NCBI RefSeq assembly: GCF_014201515.1
Contig: NZ_JACHEQ010000001.1
Coordinates: 124,001 to 188,000, forward strand
Source: Anoxybacillus mongoliensis
GTDB taxonomy: Bacteria > Bacillota > Bacilli > Bacillales > Anoxybacillaceae
Length of the DNA: 64,000 nt
Reading direction: 5' to 3'
The notes beneath the pieces were generated by a model. That model searched no databases, was not told the DNA's origin, and saw only the letters and a list, made by a program, of their open reading frames with translations. Positions 7,905 through 16,567 of the stretch are shown piece after piece. Within the stretch, counting starts at the first letter, position 1. Every line of letters begins with the position of its first letter. The translations under genes and the position numbers were made by a program.

Positions 7905-9556
7905 GTCGTTCCACTCCTTTCTATTTCGTATAAATAAATCGTCCATGCGGACTCCTCGTGTTCAAACGTGCGCAATAGCTTTAATTGATTTTGTTTCGCA
8001 TTGTCAATGGGCAAGGCAGAAAATATATACCGCCCCCCCATGTCGTACAATACGTCTGTATGAAGCTGTAAATGGCGAATGCGTTTGTTCGATTGTTTCG
8101 TAAACATATACTTTTTCCCAAGCTCAGCGACAAAAATGTAACAACGTCCACCCCATTCATCGAAATATTCCTTTAACTTTTTATTTTTGTTTAGCTCGCT
8201 CGCAATAATTTGACGAAATTGATGCTTGTACGAAAGCGGATAAAAATTGTTGTACGTATCTAACGTGTAAAAGCCGTTATATTGCGCAATCGCCGGATGC
8301 ATGCCAATGCTGACGACGCGATACGTATGTACAGGCTTTCCGATATATTGTTTCATATCGTCAAATTGCTTTTCCGCATAAAACGCCCGAAACGTCGGCT
8401 GATTGCGATATGCGACTTGCTCATGAAATAACATCGCCACAACGAGTTGAGCGGCGAGCGCAAAGGAAACGATGCGCCGATCCCATGCGCGCCAAATGAT
8501 ACGAAGCGACAAAGCAAACAAGACGTAAATGATCATCGGGCGTAAAAAGTGATAGCGCGCAAAATTAAACCGGTCTAAAAACGGAAACGCCTCGGTCGCA
8601 GGAAGCCATCCTTTATAAAACCAAAACGCATACCAAAGCGATAGCACAACATTCAAGACATGAAGTTGCCAAAATAACGTTTCACGCTGCCACCATTTTC
8701 GTTTCCATACGATATATAGCGCGATAAACGTCACAGGTAAAATAATGAGCGTATGAATCGTCATCACATGCGTATGACCGAAGATGTAGTTTTTAAATGT
8801 TAAACGAAGCGACCGCCAGAACGACAAACGTGCATGGAAATATTCGTCGCGACTCGTTGGTTCTGTCGAAAATAAAAACGAATGAACGAGCCGATATTCC
8901 ACCGCCAAATAAAGTGCAGTCATATACACAAGTGCCAACAATAGTGGCACGTTCGGACGGCGTCGCCATGCATCCATGAGCCAAAAGAAAAACATGGCGC
9001 TTAAAAAAAAGAAAAAGCCGAGCACGAAGCTAGAATAGAGAGGAAGAAGCGTCAGCACGATATAATTTTTCCACGAACGATCGCCCGCACGAATATTCAG
9101 GAGCGCCCATAACGCAAGGGGCATGCCGAGCGTGCTAAGCATTCCTGACGGCCAAAACGGCGTCAAGGCAAACGTAAGCGCTACACCGACGCGAATCCAC
9201 TCCGCCTCTTTTTCTTTGAGTACGTGCGTTTTCAACAACAAATACATGCCGATAAACGCAAAGATGCGCGTCAATAATTGACTAAGCCCGTATGCATAAA
9301 CAGATGGAAAAAGCGCATGAAGCCACACAATACCACTAAACTCTGTTCCGTATGCATTGCGTGGCAGTCCATTAATCACTTGTGGAACGGTCGCATCAAT
9401 CGCCCCGAACAGCTCGCCGCTTTGTGTGAGCACACGATACCAAGCAATATTCGAATCTAAATTATCGTGCACGCGCATATGCGCATCCTCGCCAAGAAGA
9501 AAATACGGCAATGCGTGCAAACAAACGATCATCATGCCAAATGCGAACAGTTTCAT
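7901..9556 (-). CDS. ykoS: polytopic membrane protein, DUF6044/YkoS-like
   Basis: 551 aa from ATG 9556, with GGAGGGG upstream. Roughly ten hydrophobic segments fill residues 1-420, and a soluble C-terminal part of about 130 residues follows. A conserved extracytoplasmic loop near the N-terminus (RVHDNLDSNIAWY) is the sort of acidic loop seen in GT-C-fold glycosyltransferases. Coupling to a GT2 that would charge a polyprenyl-phosphate sugar suggests that this protein transfers that sugar outside the membrane. The DUF6044 assignment and the role are inferences from overall resemblance and context. Confidence 0.65.
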   Translation of the reverse strand: MKLFAFGMMIVCLHALPYFLLGEDAHMRVHDNLDSNIAWYRVLTQSGELFGAIDATVPQVINGLPRNAYGTEFSGIVWLHALFPSVYAYGLSQLLTRIFAFIGMYLLLKTHVLKEKEAEWIRVGVALTFALTPFWPSGMLSTLGMPLALWALLNIRAGDRSWKNYIVLTLLPLYSSFVLGFFFFLSAMFFFWLMDAWRRRPNVPLLLALVYMTALYLAVEYRLVHSFLFSTEPTSRDEYFHARLSFWRSLRLTFKNYIFGHTHVMTIHTLIILPVTFIALYIVWKRKWWQRETLFWQLHVLNVVLSLWYAFWFYKGWLPATEAFPFLDRFNFARYHFLRPMIIYVLFALSLRIIWRAWDRRIVSFALAAQLVVAMLFHEQVAYRNQPTFRAFYAEKQFDDMKQYIGKPVHTYRVVSIGMHPAIAQYNGFYTLDTYNNFYPLSYKHQFRQIIASELNKNKKLKEYFDEWGGRCYIFVAELGKKYMFTKQSNKRIRHLQLHTDVLYDMGGRYIFSALPIDNAKQNQLKLLRTFEHEESAWTIYLYEIERSGTT

Positions 9557-9607
9557 AACGCCCCTCCATTCGCCATTATTTTTTAACAATTGATGAAAAA
9601 TATGCAT

Positions 9608-9635
9608 AAAAAAACCTAAGCTATACAAGCTCAGG
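9608..9635 (-). terminator. terminator after the HipA-like kinase gene
   Basis: On the minus strand CCTGAGCT, a TGTAT loop and AGCTTAGG (one G-U pair) are followed by seven T. The stem overlaps the stop codon and separates this gene from ykoS. Confidence 0.75.
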
Positions 9636-10361
9636 CCAAAGTTGCTTACAAAATTTACGTATGAGACGCGGAACGAGATGATCGCGCCGATAGACGAGCG
9701 TATGAACGAGCTGTTTTCTTTCTTCTTCTGTTATCGACCAATCTTCTGGCATATGTTTCATCATTTCTTCAATTAAAAGTGTCGGCATCGTTTGAATGAC
9801 CGCAATCGCCTGTTCAAATTGTTGTATAGTTGTAAACGATGCCATCATGCGATGCATTTTGCTGTCTATGAGCGTTTGCGGCAATTGTTTTAGTTGTTCA
9901 ACAGTCCACGCAAATGACCCACATATATCCGCATGGTCGATGATCCATAACGTTTGATCCGCTCCGTTTTGTTCAATAATGACGTTTTTTCGCGTCCGAT
10001 CGCGATTGTACAACCAATAATCAAAAACGATAACACTTGCCAATTGCGAAGTATTTTTCATGTTTTGTATCGCTATGTCATGAGCGTTTTTCCCTTCAAT
10101 ATACGCGCTCGCAAATTGCGTTTTCGTTTTAATCACTGTCGTTTTGTCTGGAATAGGTAAAAGTGTAGGTGGTAAAGAAACGAGACGAGCATGTGGAACA
10201 GGAAGGTGCATATATTTTGCGATTTGGTAAGCGAGCCATTCGTTAATGAGCGCTTTCGGTTTTGTTGTATCGTAACATTTGACGACATATCGTTTTCCAT
10301 CATCAAACGTTACAAGATGAGAATTATGTTTATGAGCCACAAACGTTCGTTCATACTTCAT
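9621..10361 (-). CDS. HipA-like kinase-fold protein
   Basis: 246 aa. Residues ~10-150 have features of the HipA/PI3K-like fold: a lysine strand KRYVVKCY, then FDYWLYNRDRTRKNV with the catalytic NRDxxxxN-type loop, then IIDHADICG as the metal-binding DH motif. It lacks the HipA N-terminal domain and has no HipB-like partner, so it is unlikely to be a HipA toxin. The start codon overlaps the upstream glycosyltransferase stop by 4 nt (ATGA). Similar stand-alone proteins are annotated as HipA family kinases with unknown targets. Here it could modify a sugar or a spore-surface component, a guess from its neighbours. Confidence 0.6.
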   Translation of the reverse strand: MKYERTFVAHKHNSHLVTFDDGKRYVVKCYDTTKPKALINEWLAYQIAKYMHLPVPHARLVSLPPTLLPIPDKTTVIKTKTQFASAYIEGKNAHDIAIQNMKNTSQLASVIVFDYWLYNRDRTRKNVIIEQNGADQTLWIIDHADICGSFAWTVEQLKQLPQTLIDSKMHRMMASFTTIQQFEQAIAVIQTMPTLLIEEMMKHMPEDWSITEEERKQLVHTLVYRRDHLVPRLIRKFCKQLWPELV

Positions 10362-11419
10362 ATTTCATCCCTCACGATATGATGTAATAAATCGACATAC
10401 GTTTCAGCGCAACGTTCAATTGTAAATCGATTCAGTACATGCGCCCGTCCTGCCTCACTCATATACGTATATTGTTGTTTGTCGTCAATGATTTCAGCAA
10501 TCGCGCGAACCGCCCCGCGCGTATGATGCTCGCGAAATAAATATCCTGTTTTTCCGTGTACGATAATTTCTGGCATCGCCGACACACGTGGCGCAACGAC
10601 AGGCACACCGCACGCCATCGCCTCAATAAATGTATTGCCGAACGACTCGACTTTCGTCGTCGCTAATAAACAGCCACCCGATTGACGAATTTTCGCATAC
10701 ATCTCAGGCATATGTTGATACGGAACAACTGGAAACCATTTTACAAATGACGTCAGTTGCTTTTCCTTCCATTCTGCTTCAAACGTTTCTTTATCTACAC
10801 TATGTTGTCCGCCAATGACCCAACATTCGATATCATCGCGCTCTTTTTTCAATAGCGAAGCGATACGTAAAAATGCGCGCCAATTTTTCCGCCCATCTAA
10901 CCGCCCGACATATGCAATAATTTTTTTGTTCGGTACATCATCGCATGGAAACGGGCGAAAAAAAGATGCATCTAAACCGTTATAAATGACCGTAATCGGT
11001 GCACGTTCATCGCTTAATAGAGAGAGAAGACGTTTTTGATAAACAGACGGAACGATAAATTGCCGCGGAGTAATCTTTTCCACTCCTTGCAAGTTTCGTT
11101 TCAACTTTAACAATTCCGGCGTACGCGCCTCAACAATAATCGGTCCATTATACCCGACATCACTTAACCAATCGTACGCTTGGCTCGTATCGACGACGAT
11201 GATCGCATCATATGATTTTCGTAATATGTCGTATATGTCTTTTTTCTTTTTCGCGATATAAACATTTGCAACATCTTCCATCATATGCATGCCACCGAGA
11301 TCTTTCGTATATAAAAAGTCTGTCTGAATGCCATGTCGTTTAAAATATATCGCTCGATTACGCCATCCAGCATTCACGCCACCTACAGTCAACAAGCGCC
11401 AAATGACTAAAATGTTCAC
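10358..11419 (-). CDS. family 4 glycosyltransferase
   Basis: 353 aa from a GTG start with GGGGGAGGAG just upstream. GT-B fold: an N-terminal Rossmann half with VGGVNAGWRNRA, then a C-terminal nucleotide-sugar half with YVGRLDGRKNW and the family signature ESFGNTFIEAMACGVPVVAP. The two acidic residues separated by seven positions in that stretch are the usual EX7E pair. It probably builds a surface or spore polysaccharide together with the kinase-fold gene encoded immediately downstream. Acceptor and donor are unknown. Confidence 0.85.
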   Translation of the reverse strand: MNILVIWRLLTVGGVNAGWRNRAIYFKRHGIQTDFLYTKDLGGMHMMEDVANVYIAKKKKDIYDILRKSYDAIIVVDTSQAYDWLSDVGYNGPIIVEARTPELLKLKRNLQGVEKITPRQFIVPSVYQKRLLSLLSDERAPITVIYNGLDASFFRPFPCDDVPNKKIIAYVGRLDGRKNWRAFLRIASLLKKERDDIECWVIGGQHSVDKETFEAEWKEKQLTSFVKWFPVVPYQHMPEMYAKIRQSGGCLLATTKVESFGNTFIEAMACGVPVVAPRVSAMPEIIVHGKTGYLFREHHTRGAVRAIAEIIDDKQQYTYMSEAGRAHVLNRFTIERCAETYVDLLHHIVRDEI

Positions 11420-11563
11420 CGCTCCTCCCCCTTCCGCGCATGCTCTTTTATTACTTTATGTGAAGTATGGAGAAAAGTTGATGACCGTTTCATCGGTATC
11501 TTATTGTTCATATAGGGAAGAGGATGGGTATTTCTGAAAAAAAGCTTATAAGAATGTGACTGA

Positions 11564-11722
11564 CGATGTTGCGTAACCGATAATCAAACAGTAACAGCGA
11601 CTATGCAAGCCATTTTACAAGCACTCGATGCCCCTCAATTAGCTGAAAAAACAGCGTAAGTACGCAGCACATTGCGCGAACAAATGGTGAAACAAAACGA
11701 GGATATGTATGAGAAAAACTAG
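11564..11722 (+). pseudogene. decayed coding fragment
   Basis: One frame reads as a protein tail interrupted by a TAA at 11657: MQAILQALDAPQLAEKTA, stop, then VRSTLREQMVKQNEDMYEKN and a second stop. The composition is protein-like and the frame continues cleanly across the first stop, so this looks like the end of a dead gene. The parent family was not recognised. The rest of the 11420-11763 gap holds no convincing gene. Confidence 0.35.
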
Positions 11723-11742
11723 GGATGCGTTCCCTAGTTTTT
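11714..11742. terminator. bidirectional terminator
   Basis: AAAAACTAGGGA (11714-11725) and TCCCTAGTTTTT (11731-11742) form a 12-bp perfect stem with a 5-nt loop. Confidence 0.8.
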
Positions 11743-11763
11743 CAACAGTCTGAAACATGGTCA

Positions 11764-12333
11764 TTATTGACCATGTTTCACGACAATTCCATATACGCTC
11801 GGATGGAAATGAACGAGCTCGACATGCGCAAACGTTGCTTTCATTTCATTGAACAGTTGATGAGATGGAATACGTTCATGAATCGGTGGACCCATTTCAC
11901 TTTCGACCGCTTCCCATTCGATCAATATAAACGTACCGCTTGGCTTTATGATGCGAGCGATTTCTGCAAATGCCGCCTCACGATCATCAATTTCGTGAAG
12001 AACAAACGCCATCAATCCTTTATCAACAGATTGATTAGGAATCGTTGTTGCGGTGACATCGCTTAGGATGTATGTAATATGTTCTACTCCTTCTTGTTTT
12101 GCATGTTGCTTCAGTAAATCGAGCATTTCTTGTTGCACATCAACCGCATATACCGTTTTTGCCGTTTTAGCGATCGGCACAGTAAAATAGCCATTTCCTG
12201 CCCCTAAATCCGCCACGACATCATGTTCATTTATATGCAATATAGAGACAACTTTTTCTGGCGCAATCAACTCCCGTCTTTTTGGATTCAACAACTTTTC
12301 CGCTTTCGAATGATGAAACCGATGTCCTGTCAT
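11764..12333 (-). CDS. class I SAM-dependent methyltransferase
   Basis: 189 aa. Motif I is VVADLGAGNGYFTVP at ~39-53, followed by the acidic AVDVQQEML (motif Post I) and a typical LHEIDDREAAFAEIARIIKPSG segment. This is the Methyltransf_11/25 Rossmann fold. The substrate is not evident. Such small stand-alone enzymes may methylate quinones, metabolites or arsenite, but the three cysteines needed for ArsM-type activity are absent. It is divergent from the azoreductase gene. Confidence 0.75.
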   Translation of the reverse strand: MTGHRFHHSKAEKLLNPKRRELIAPEKVVSILHINEHDVVADLGAGNGYFTVPIAKTAKTVYAVDVQQEMLDLLKQHAKQEGVEHITYILSDVTATTIPNQSVDKGLMAFVLHEIDDREAAFAEIARIIKPSGTFILIEWEAVESEMGPPIHERIPSHQLFNEMKATFAHVELVHFHPSVYGIVVKHGQ

Positions 12334-12417
12334 TTCTCATCCATCCTTTTCTTTTTTATACCTATATGCGTATTTTACTCTTTTTTTCATTGCCTGTCAT
12401 CTGTTTAAAAAAGTTTT

Positions 12418-12447
12418 TTACTTTACAAAAGTAAGTAATATACTTTA
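12418..12447 (+). promoter_or_regulatory. candidate operator upstream of the azoreductase gene
   Basis: TTACTTT, ACA, AAAGTAA (12418-12434) is a perfect 7-bp inverted repeat. It overlaps a second, weaker one, AAGTA-ATA-TACTT (12433-12445). Azoreductase genes of bacilli are controlled by redox-sensing MarR/DUF24 repressors such as YodB, which bind TACT/AGTA-type palindromes. The regulator itself is not in this window. Confidence 0.5.
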
Positions 12448-12504
12448 ATATAGTTATAGTTGTTTCGTAATTTTTTTGAACTAGCTATGCGAGGAGGAAA
12501 AACA

Positions 12505-13140
12505 ATGGCAAAAGTGCTTTATATTACTGCAAATCCAAAACAAGAACAACAATCATTTAGCTTATCGGTCGGTCGTGCATTTTTGGAAACTTACAAACAA
12601 CATCATCCAGAAGATGAAATCGTTGAACTACACGTATATGATACGGACATTCCGTACATTGATGCCGATGTATTTAGCGGTTGGGGCAAACTGCAACAAG
12701 GACAAGCGTTCGAGCAATTAAGCAAAGATGAACAACAAAAAGTGGCGCGCATCAACGAATTATGCGAACAATTTATGGAAGCTGACAAATATGTATTCGT
12801 CACACCGATGTGGAACTTTAGCTTCCCGCCAAAACTGAAAGCATATATTGATACGCTTTGTCTTGCAGGAAAAACGTTCAAATATACGGAAGAAGGTCCT
12901 GTTGGGTTATTGAAAGGGAAAAAAGCGATTCACATTCAAGCGCGCGGCGGCATTTACTCCGAAGGCCCAGCAAAAGAAATGGAATTTGGCGACCGTTATT
13001 TACGCGCTGTCCTCTCTTTCATCGGCATCACAGACGTCGAAACGATTGCTGTGGAAGGCATGAACGCTTTCCCAAACGAAGCAGAAGCTATTAAACAACA
13101 AGCGATCGAACGCGCGAAAGAAGCGGCAAAACGGTTTTAG
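12505..13140 (+). CDS. azoR: FMN-dependent NADH-azoreductase
   Basis: 211 aa from ATG 12505 ([12 protein letters not shown]), with GAGGAGG 8 nt before it. Flavodoxin-like fold: the FMN phosphate loop is near [10 protein letters not shown], and [17 protein letters not shown] is the conserved active-site segment of AzoR/MdaB proteins. [10 protein letters not shown] is the second FMN-binding loop. The enzyme reduces quinones and azo compounds by two-electron transfer and protects against electrophile stress. B. subtilis has two such enzymes. It is a monocistronic unit with its own terminator. Confidence 0.9.
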   Translation: MAKVLYITANPKQEQQSFSLSVGRAFLETYKQHHPEDEIVELHVYDTDIPYIDADVFSGWGKLQQGQAFEQLSKDEQQKVARINELCEQFMEADKYVFVTPMWNFSFPPKLKAYIDTLCLAGKTFKYTEEGPVGLLKGKKAIHIQARGGIYSEGPAKEMEFGDRYLRAVLSFIGITDVETIAVEGMNAFPNEAEAIKQQAIERAKEAAKRF

Positions 13141-13147
13141 TTGAAGA

Positions 13148-13195
13148 GAGGCTACCTTACAGCGCTCATGCGTTTTAAGGTAGCCTCCCTTTTTG
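13148..13195 (+). terminator. terminator after azoR
   Basis: GAGGCTACCTTA (13148-13159) and TAAGGTAGCCTC (13176-13187) form a 12-bp perfect stem followed by CCTTTTTG. Confidence 0.85.
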
Positions 13196-13199
13196 TTTT

Positions 13200-13419
13200 C
13201 TTTCACCTAGGTTGCGACAGACGCTTTCTTCTTACGCCACGGGCGTATAAACGAAATGATAAAAACAAACATCGTCACAGCCACTTGAAAATAATTATTT
13301 TTTACATCAGTTTGCCCCTTTTACATTTCTCGAGTGTAATGATGTGAATCATCAATCGAGTGAATGGGGTCACAAAGATGGAAAAACACATACGAAAGCA
13401 TTTAAAAGCTTGAAAACAT
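13200..13419. other. intergenic stretch with a possible decayed small membrane protein
   Basis: No intact gene. On the minus strand one frame ends with MFVFIISFIRPWRKKKASV at about 13206-13270. It reads like the end of a small membrane protein with a basic tail, but it has no ribosome-binding site and a stop lies close upstream. Nothing else is supported. Confidence 0.3.
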
Positions 13420-13450
13420 AAAAAGCTAGCATGTGATGCGCTAGCTTTTT
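13420..13450. terminator. terminator after the racemase-like gene
   Basis: AAAAAGCTAGC (13420-13430) and GCTAGCTTTTT (13440-13450) form an 11-bp perfect stem; the T tail serves the minus-strand operon. Confidence 0.85.
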
Positions 13451-14549
13451 ACGCCGATGTTTTTGTCGGGAAACGGCCGTTTTTTTCATCTGTTTGTACA
13501 TACGTTTTTTGAACATATGGGGATGTCATGAGCGAAATCATTGCACCGTAGTCCACCGCAAAGCGAATGTGATCACCGATTTGAATGTCGGTGCGTGTCG
13601 CATCAACAATAATATGGTCGCTGCTTGATCCGATGATGTCAACGGGCGCAAGGGGCGTTAGTCCGTTGACGTGTACATCTTGGCGACCGATGCCGACAAT
13701 CGCGCGTTTCATCATGCCGCGTTCTTGAAACGTCGGTGTTTCGCCAAATGCGTTGCGGCTTTGTACACCGTATGGAACAGATGGCTTCGTCTTCACTTCA
13801 ATGACTTCGGTCACTAAACAAAATGCATCTTGATACAAGCCAGGGATCGCAGCGCCACGAATCGTCTCGCGTCCTAAAAAAATGGCTTCGCCTAATCGTA
13901 AATGGTTAATGCAACCGACGTCTTTCGTTTGTTTTAGCCAGTAATAGTTCGCGGAGTTGCCACCGGATACGTATCGTAACAATAATGAATATTCTTTTTG
14001 AATGTATTTGGCAAGCGATGAAAGTTCGCGCATTTTTTGATCGGTCGGAATAATGCCACCGAAGCAGGCAAAATTCGCTCCGATGCCGATGACTTGAATG
14101 TTTGGCAACTGCAAAATTTGTTCAATAAATGCCGGCACATCTGTCGGCATGACGCCTTCGCGCAAGTCGCCCATTTCAACCATGACGATGATCGCATGCG
14201 TCTTGTTTTGCTTCACCGCTTCTGCAGAGATGGCACGCACGACGTCGATTTCTGATTGAACGCTGACATCGACATGTTGAACGACTTCGCTTACTTCACT
14301 TAGCGCAGGGGTGCGAATAAGCATATATGTCGCTGGAATATGCGCTGATTTTAATTTTGCGATTCTCTCCACTTTCGTATCTGCTAAACTTGTAATGCCG
14401 CTATCGACAAGGGTGCGGGCAATTTCCGCATCTCCGTTCACCCCTTTGACGACAGCTGTCATTTGAATGCCTTTTTCTTCGCACCATTTTTTCAACGTCA
14501 CAGCATTATGACGAATTTTCCGCAAGTCAATTTCGACTCTCGGCGTCAT
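13449..14549 (-). CDS. alanine/ornithine racemase-family PLP enzyme
   Basis: 366 aa. An alanine-racemase-like TIM barrel: the PLP lysine is in MTAVVKGVNGD (~residue 35), and GANFACFGG and YVSGGNSANYYWL follow as phosphate-binding loops. The short C-terminal beta part and the missing second catalytic-Tyr region place it with YhfX/ornithine racemase-like enzymes rather than Alr. It is encoded directly downstream of a DUF1611 gene with an ATGA overlap, so the two are co-translated. The D-amino-acid substrate (Ala, Orn, Glu or a dipeptide) cannot be told from sequence. Confidence 0.75.
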   Translation of the reverse strand: MTPRVEIDLRKIRHNAVTLKKWCEEKGIQMTAVVKGVNGDAEIARTLVDSGITSLADTKVERIAKLKSAHIPATYMLIRTPALSEVSEVVQHVDVSVQSEIDVVRAISAEAVKQNKTHAIIVMVEMGDLREGVMPTDVPAFIEQILQLPNIQVIGIGANFACFGGIIPTDQKMRELSSLAKYIQKEYSLLLRYVSGGNSANYYWLKQTKDVGCINHLRLGEAIFLGRETIRGAAIPGLYQDAFCLVTEVIEVKTKPSVPYGVQSRNAFGETPTFQERGMMKRAIVGIGRQDVHVNGLTPLAPVDIIGSSSDHIIVDATRTDIQIGDHIRFAVDYGAMISLMTSPYVQKTYVQTDEKNGRFPTKTSA

Positions 14550-15628
14550 GATACGGCCACCTCATGTTTTTGTAAAGATGGGAAATAATCGATGAGACGA
14601 TTAACGACTTTATCGGCTCCATATTTTAATACATCGGTCACAGGCATACGGAATTTTCGTTCGTATTCGTCAATTGTTTGTTTTAGTTCTTCATCTGTCA
14701 TCCCTTCATGATTTAACGTAATCGCAACAACGTTTGTTTTTCCGAAATGCTCAATTAACGCAATTTCACTTTCCACTGTCGGCATCTCAACAAACGGGAA
14801 GTCACCAAGTACTTTTCGCTTCGGTGGGTGTTGTAAAATAACGGCTTGCGGTCGCGCCCCTTTTAAAATGCCAGCCGAGCTCACGTAAGCTGGGTGGCTT
14901 AACGCCCCTTGTCCTTCTACGATAATCATATCTGGTCGCTCTGTTTCATATGCGCGCACGACTTCACGCTCAAGTTCACCGATCATATATTGAAGCGGAA
15001 ATGCGTCCATCGCAAAGCCGTACGACGCACCTTGAATTAACCCTGTTTGTCCTGTCGCAACGAATGCCGTTTTATAACCGCGCTTTTGCATTTCTTTTGC
15101 GACGATCATCGCCGTCGTTCGTTTCCCGCATGCGCCATCTGTCCCAAGCACCGCCACAATTGGCGCTTTCACTTGCAAAATGCGTCCCGTAAACAACGTC
15201 CATTCTTTTTTCGGACGCGGTTTGCGAACGTCGCGAATCGTTACCCCGTAGCGTTTCGCCATCGTCATCATTTCTTCATCTTCTGTTAAAAACTCTTGAA
15301 GTGGATTAATGATGTGCATGCCTGCTTCCATCGCTTTGATAATCACTTGGCGTTCTTCTTTTTTGAGAAAAGCGTTCGCTGGAGCAATTCCTAAGATGAA
15401 GTAGTTTGGTTTTTCTTTTGCGGAGGCGATTGCATCTTGAAGATTTTTACAAATCGGAATGCCGTTTTTCTTTTGATCAAGCACCTCGCCGGCATCTTGA
15501 CCAGCTTTTGTCGAATCAATGACTGCCACGATCTCATACAACCCCGAATCGCGCACAAGTCCATTCGCTGTTTTTCCATCCATGGAACCAAATTGATGTT
15601 CACAATACACAATGGCGTATTTCTTCAT
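14546..15628 (-). CDS. DUF1611 family protein (DgcN-like, P-loop)
   Basis: 360 aa from ATG 15628, chosen because GGAGGG lies 7 nt upstream and inside any longer frame. The N-terminal Rossmann-like half (~1-140) is followed by a P-loop domain with VLGTDGACGKRTTAM (Walker A at ~160-172) and EGQGALSHPAY. This is the DUF1611 architecture. DUF1611 proteins of the DgcN type act in D-glutamate catabolism, and others sit beside Ala-D/L-Glu epimerases. Pairing with a racemase-fold enzyme supports a role in D-amino-acid or peptidoglycan-peptide metabolism. The precise reaction is inferred. Confidence 0.75.
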   Translation of the reverse strand: MKKYAIVYCEHQFGSMDGKTANGLVRDSGLYEIVAVIDSTKAGQDAGEVLDQKKNGIPICKNLQDAIASAKEKPNYFILGIAPANAFLKKEERQVIIKAMEAGMHIINPLQEFLTEDEEMMTMAKRYGVTIRDVRKPRPKKEWTLFTGRILQVKAPIVAVLGTDGACGKRTTAMIVAKEMQKRGYKTAFVATGQTGLIQGASYGFAMDAFPLQYMIGELEREVVRAYETERPDMIIVEGQGALSHPAYVSSAGILKGARPQAVILQHPPKRKVLGDFPFVEMPTVESEIALIEHFGKTNVVAITLNHEGMTDEELKQTIDEYERKFRMPVTDVLKYGADKVVNRLIDYFPSLQKHEVAVS

Positions 15629-15773
15629 CAGAAATCCCTCCATTTCTTTGTGAAATCAATGTCTCCATGAAAAAACATCTCGCTTTACCGCCATCGGAAA
15701 GAAAGATGTCCTCTACTTTTTATTATAACGAATTTTGAAGAAAAAGTAAAATAGTACCTGTCAAACCTATACG

Positions 15774-15799
15774 AAAAAAGCCAGCACATAAAAGCTGGC
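15774..15799 (-). terminator. terminator at the trailer end of the CRISPR array
   Basis: On the minus strand GCCAGC, TTTTATGT, GCTGGC is followed by TTTTTT. The hairpin abuts the last repeat and fits transcription of the array on the minus strand. Confidence 0.7.
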
Positions 15800-16375
15800 G
15801 TTTCAATTCCTCATAGGTACGATACAAATAAGCAAAGCGCTGGCGAAATATCTACACACAGACAGAGCGGTTTCAATTCCTCATAGGTACGATACAAATT
15901 ACAACTTTTAAAAATTGCTCCCTTTCCATTGGAGAGTTTCAATTCCTCATAGGTACGATACAAATAAATGCTTGCAGGTGAAGAGCAACAACAAACGGAA
16001 ACAGGTTTCAATTCCTCATAGGTACGATACAAATCTGAACACATAGAAAACTTTGCTATGTGTATGGCAGGAATGTTTCAATTCCTCATAGGTACGATAC
16101 AAATGCAAGACGGCCAGTACAAAATCGCGCTCGCCAACGACCGGTTTCAATTCCTCATAGGTACGATACAAATATGGACGCAGAACCTCAAGTCAAAGAG
16201 AATGGAACGGGTTTCAATTCCTCATAGGTACGATACAAATATGAACGGCATCGAGCTCGTGTTCGACGTCGCAACAGTTTCAATTCCTCATAGGTACGAT
16301 ACAAATCGTCTACAATTTGCGAAAATGCTTGCAGGTGAAACAGAAGTTTCAATTCCTCATAGGTACGATACAAAT
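15800..16375 (-). CRISPR. CRISPR array, 9 repeats and 8 spacers
   Basis: Nine identical 30-nt repeats, plus-strand form GTTTCAATTCC...ACGATACAAAT, start at 15800, 15870, 15936, 16005, 16075, 16144, 16211, 16277 and 16346. Spacers are 36-40 nt. Read on the minus strand each repeat ends in ATTGAAAC, the usual 3' end (crRNA 5' handle) of type I-B/III repeats in thermophilic bacilli. Transcription should therefore run from 16375 to 15800, which agrees with the minus-strand terminator at 15774-15799. No cas gene is in the window. Repeat degeneracy, which would mark the old end, is not seen. Two spacers share a 17-nt stretch (see findings). Confidence 0.97.
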
Positions 16376-16560
16376 CCCAAAAAGTGTTGATAAATCAACA
16401 CATGGAAAAGCCATACAATGTCATTATACATACATCCGAAAATTCAGTCAATAGTCTCCGTGCGTTGATACGTCTGAAAAAGTTGCAAAAAACAAATTGT
16501 CGTCGATCCCCCGGGGTTTTGGCAAGATTGGAGGTCGACGACGGTTGTGAAGTTATACAC
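16376..16560 (-). promoter_or_regulatory. CRISPR leader region
   Basis: AT-rich DNA next to the leader-side repeat. It contains GTGTTGAT-AA-ATCAACAC (16384-16401), a perfect 8-bp inverted repeat 8 nt from the first repeat. Further out, GTCGTCGA (16499-16506) and TCGACGAC (16535-16542) form inverted arms around a CCCCCGGGG core. No coding frame is convincing here. Leader identity is inferred from repeat orientation. Confidence 0.65.
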
Positions 16561-16567
16561 AATACAA

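Noticed and set aside
9621-10361. HipA toxin of a HipBA pair
   Set aside because: No HipB-like gene is adjacent and the HipA N-terminal domain is missing.
15811-16390. Protein-like frames running through the CRISPR repeats on both strands
   Set aside because: They only reflect the repeat unit being read in phase with spacers; no ribosome-binding site or family.
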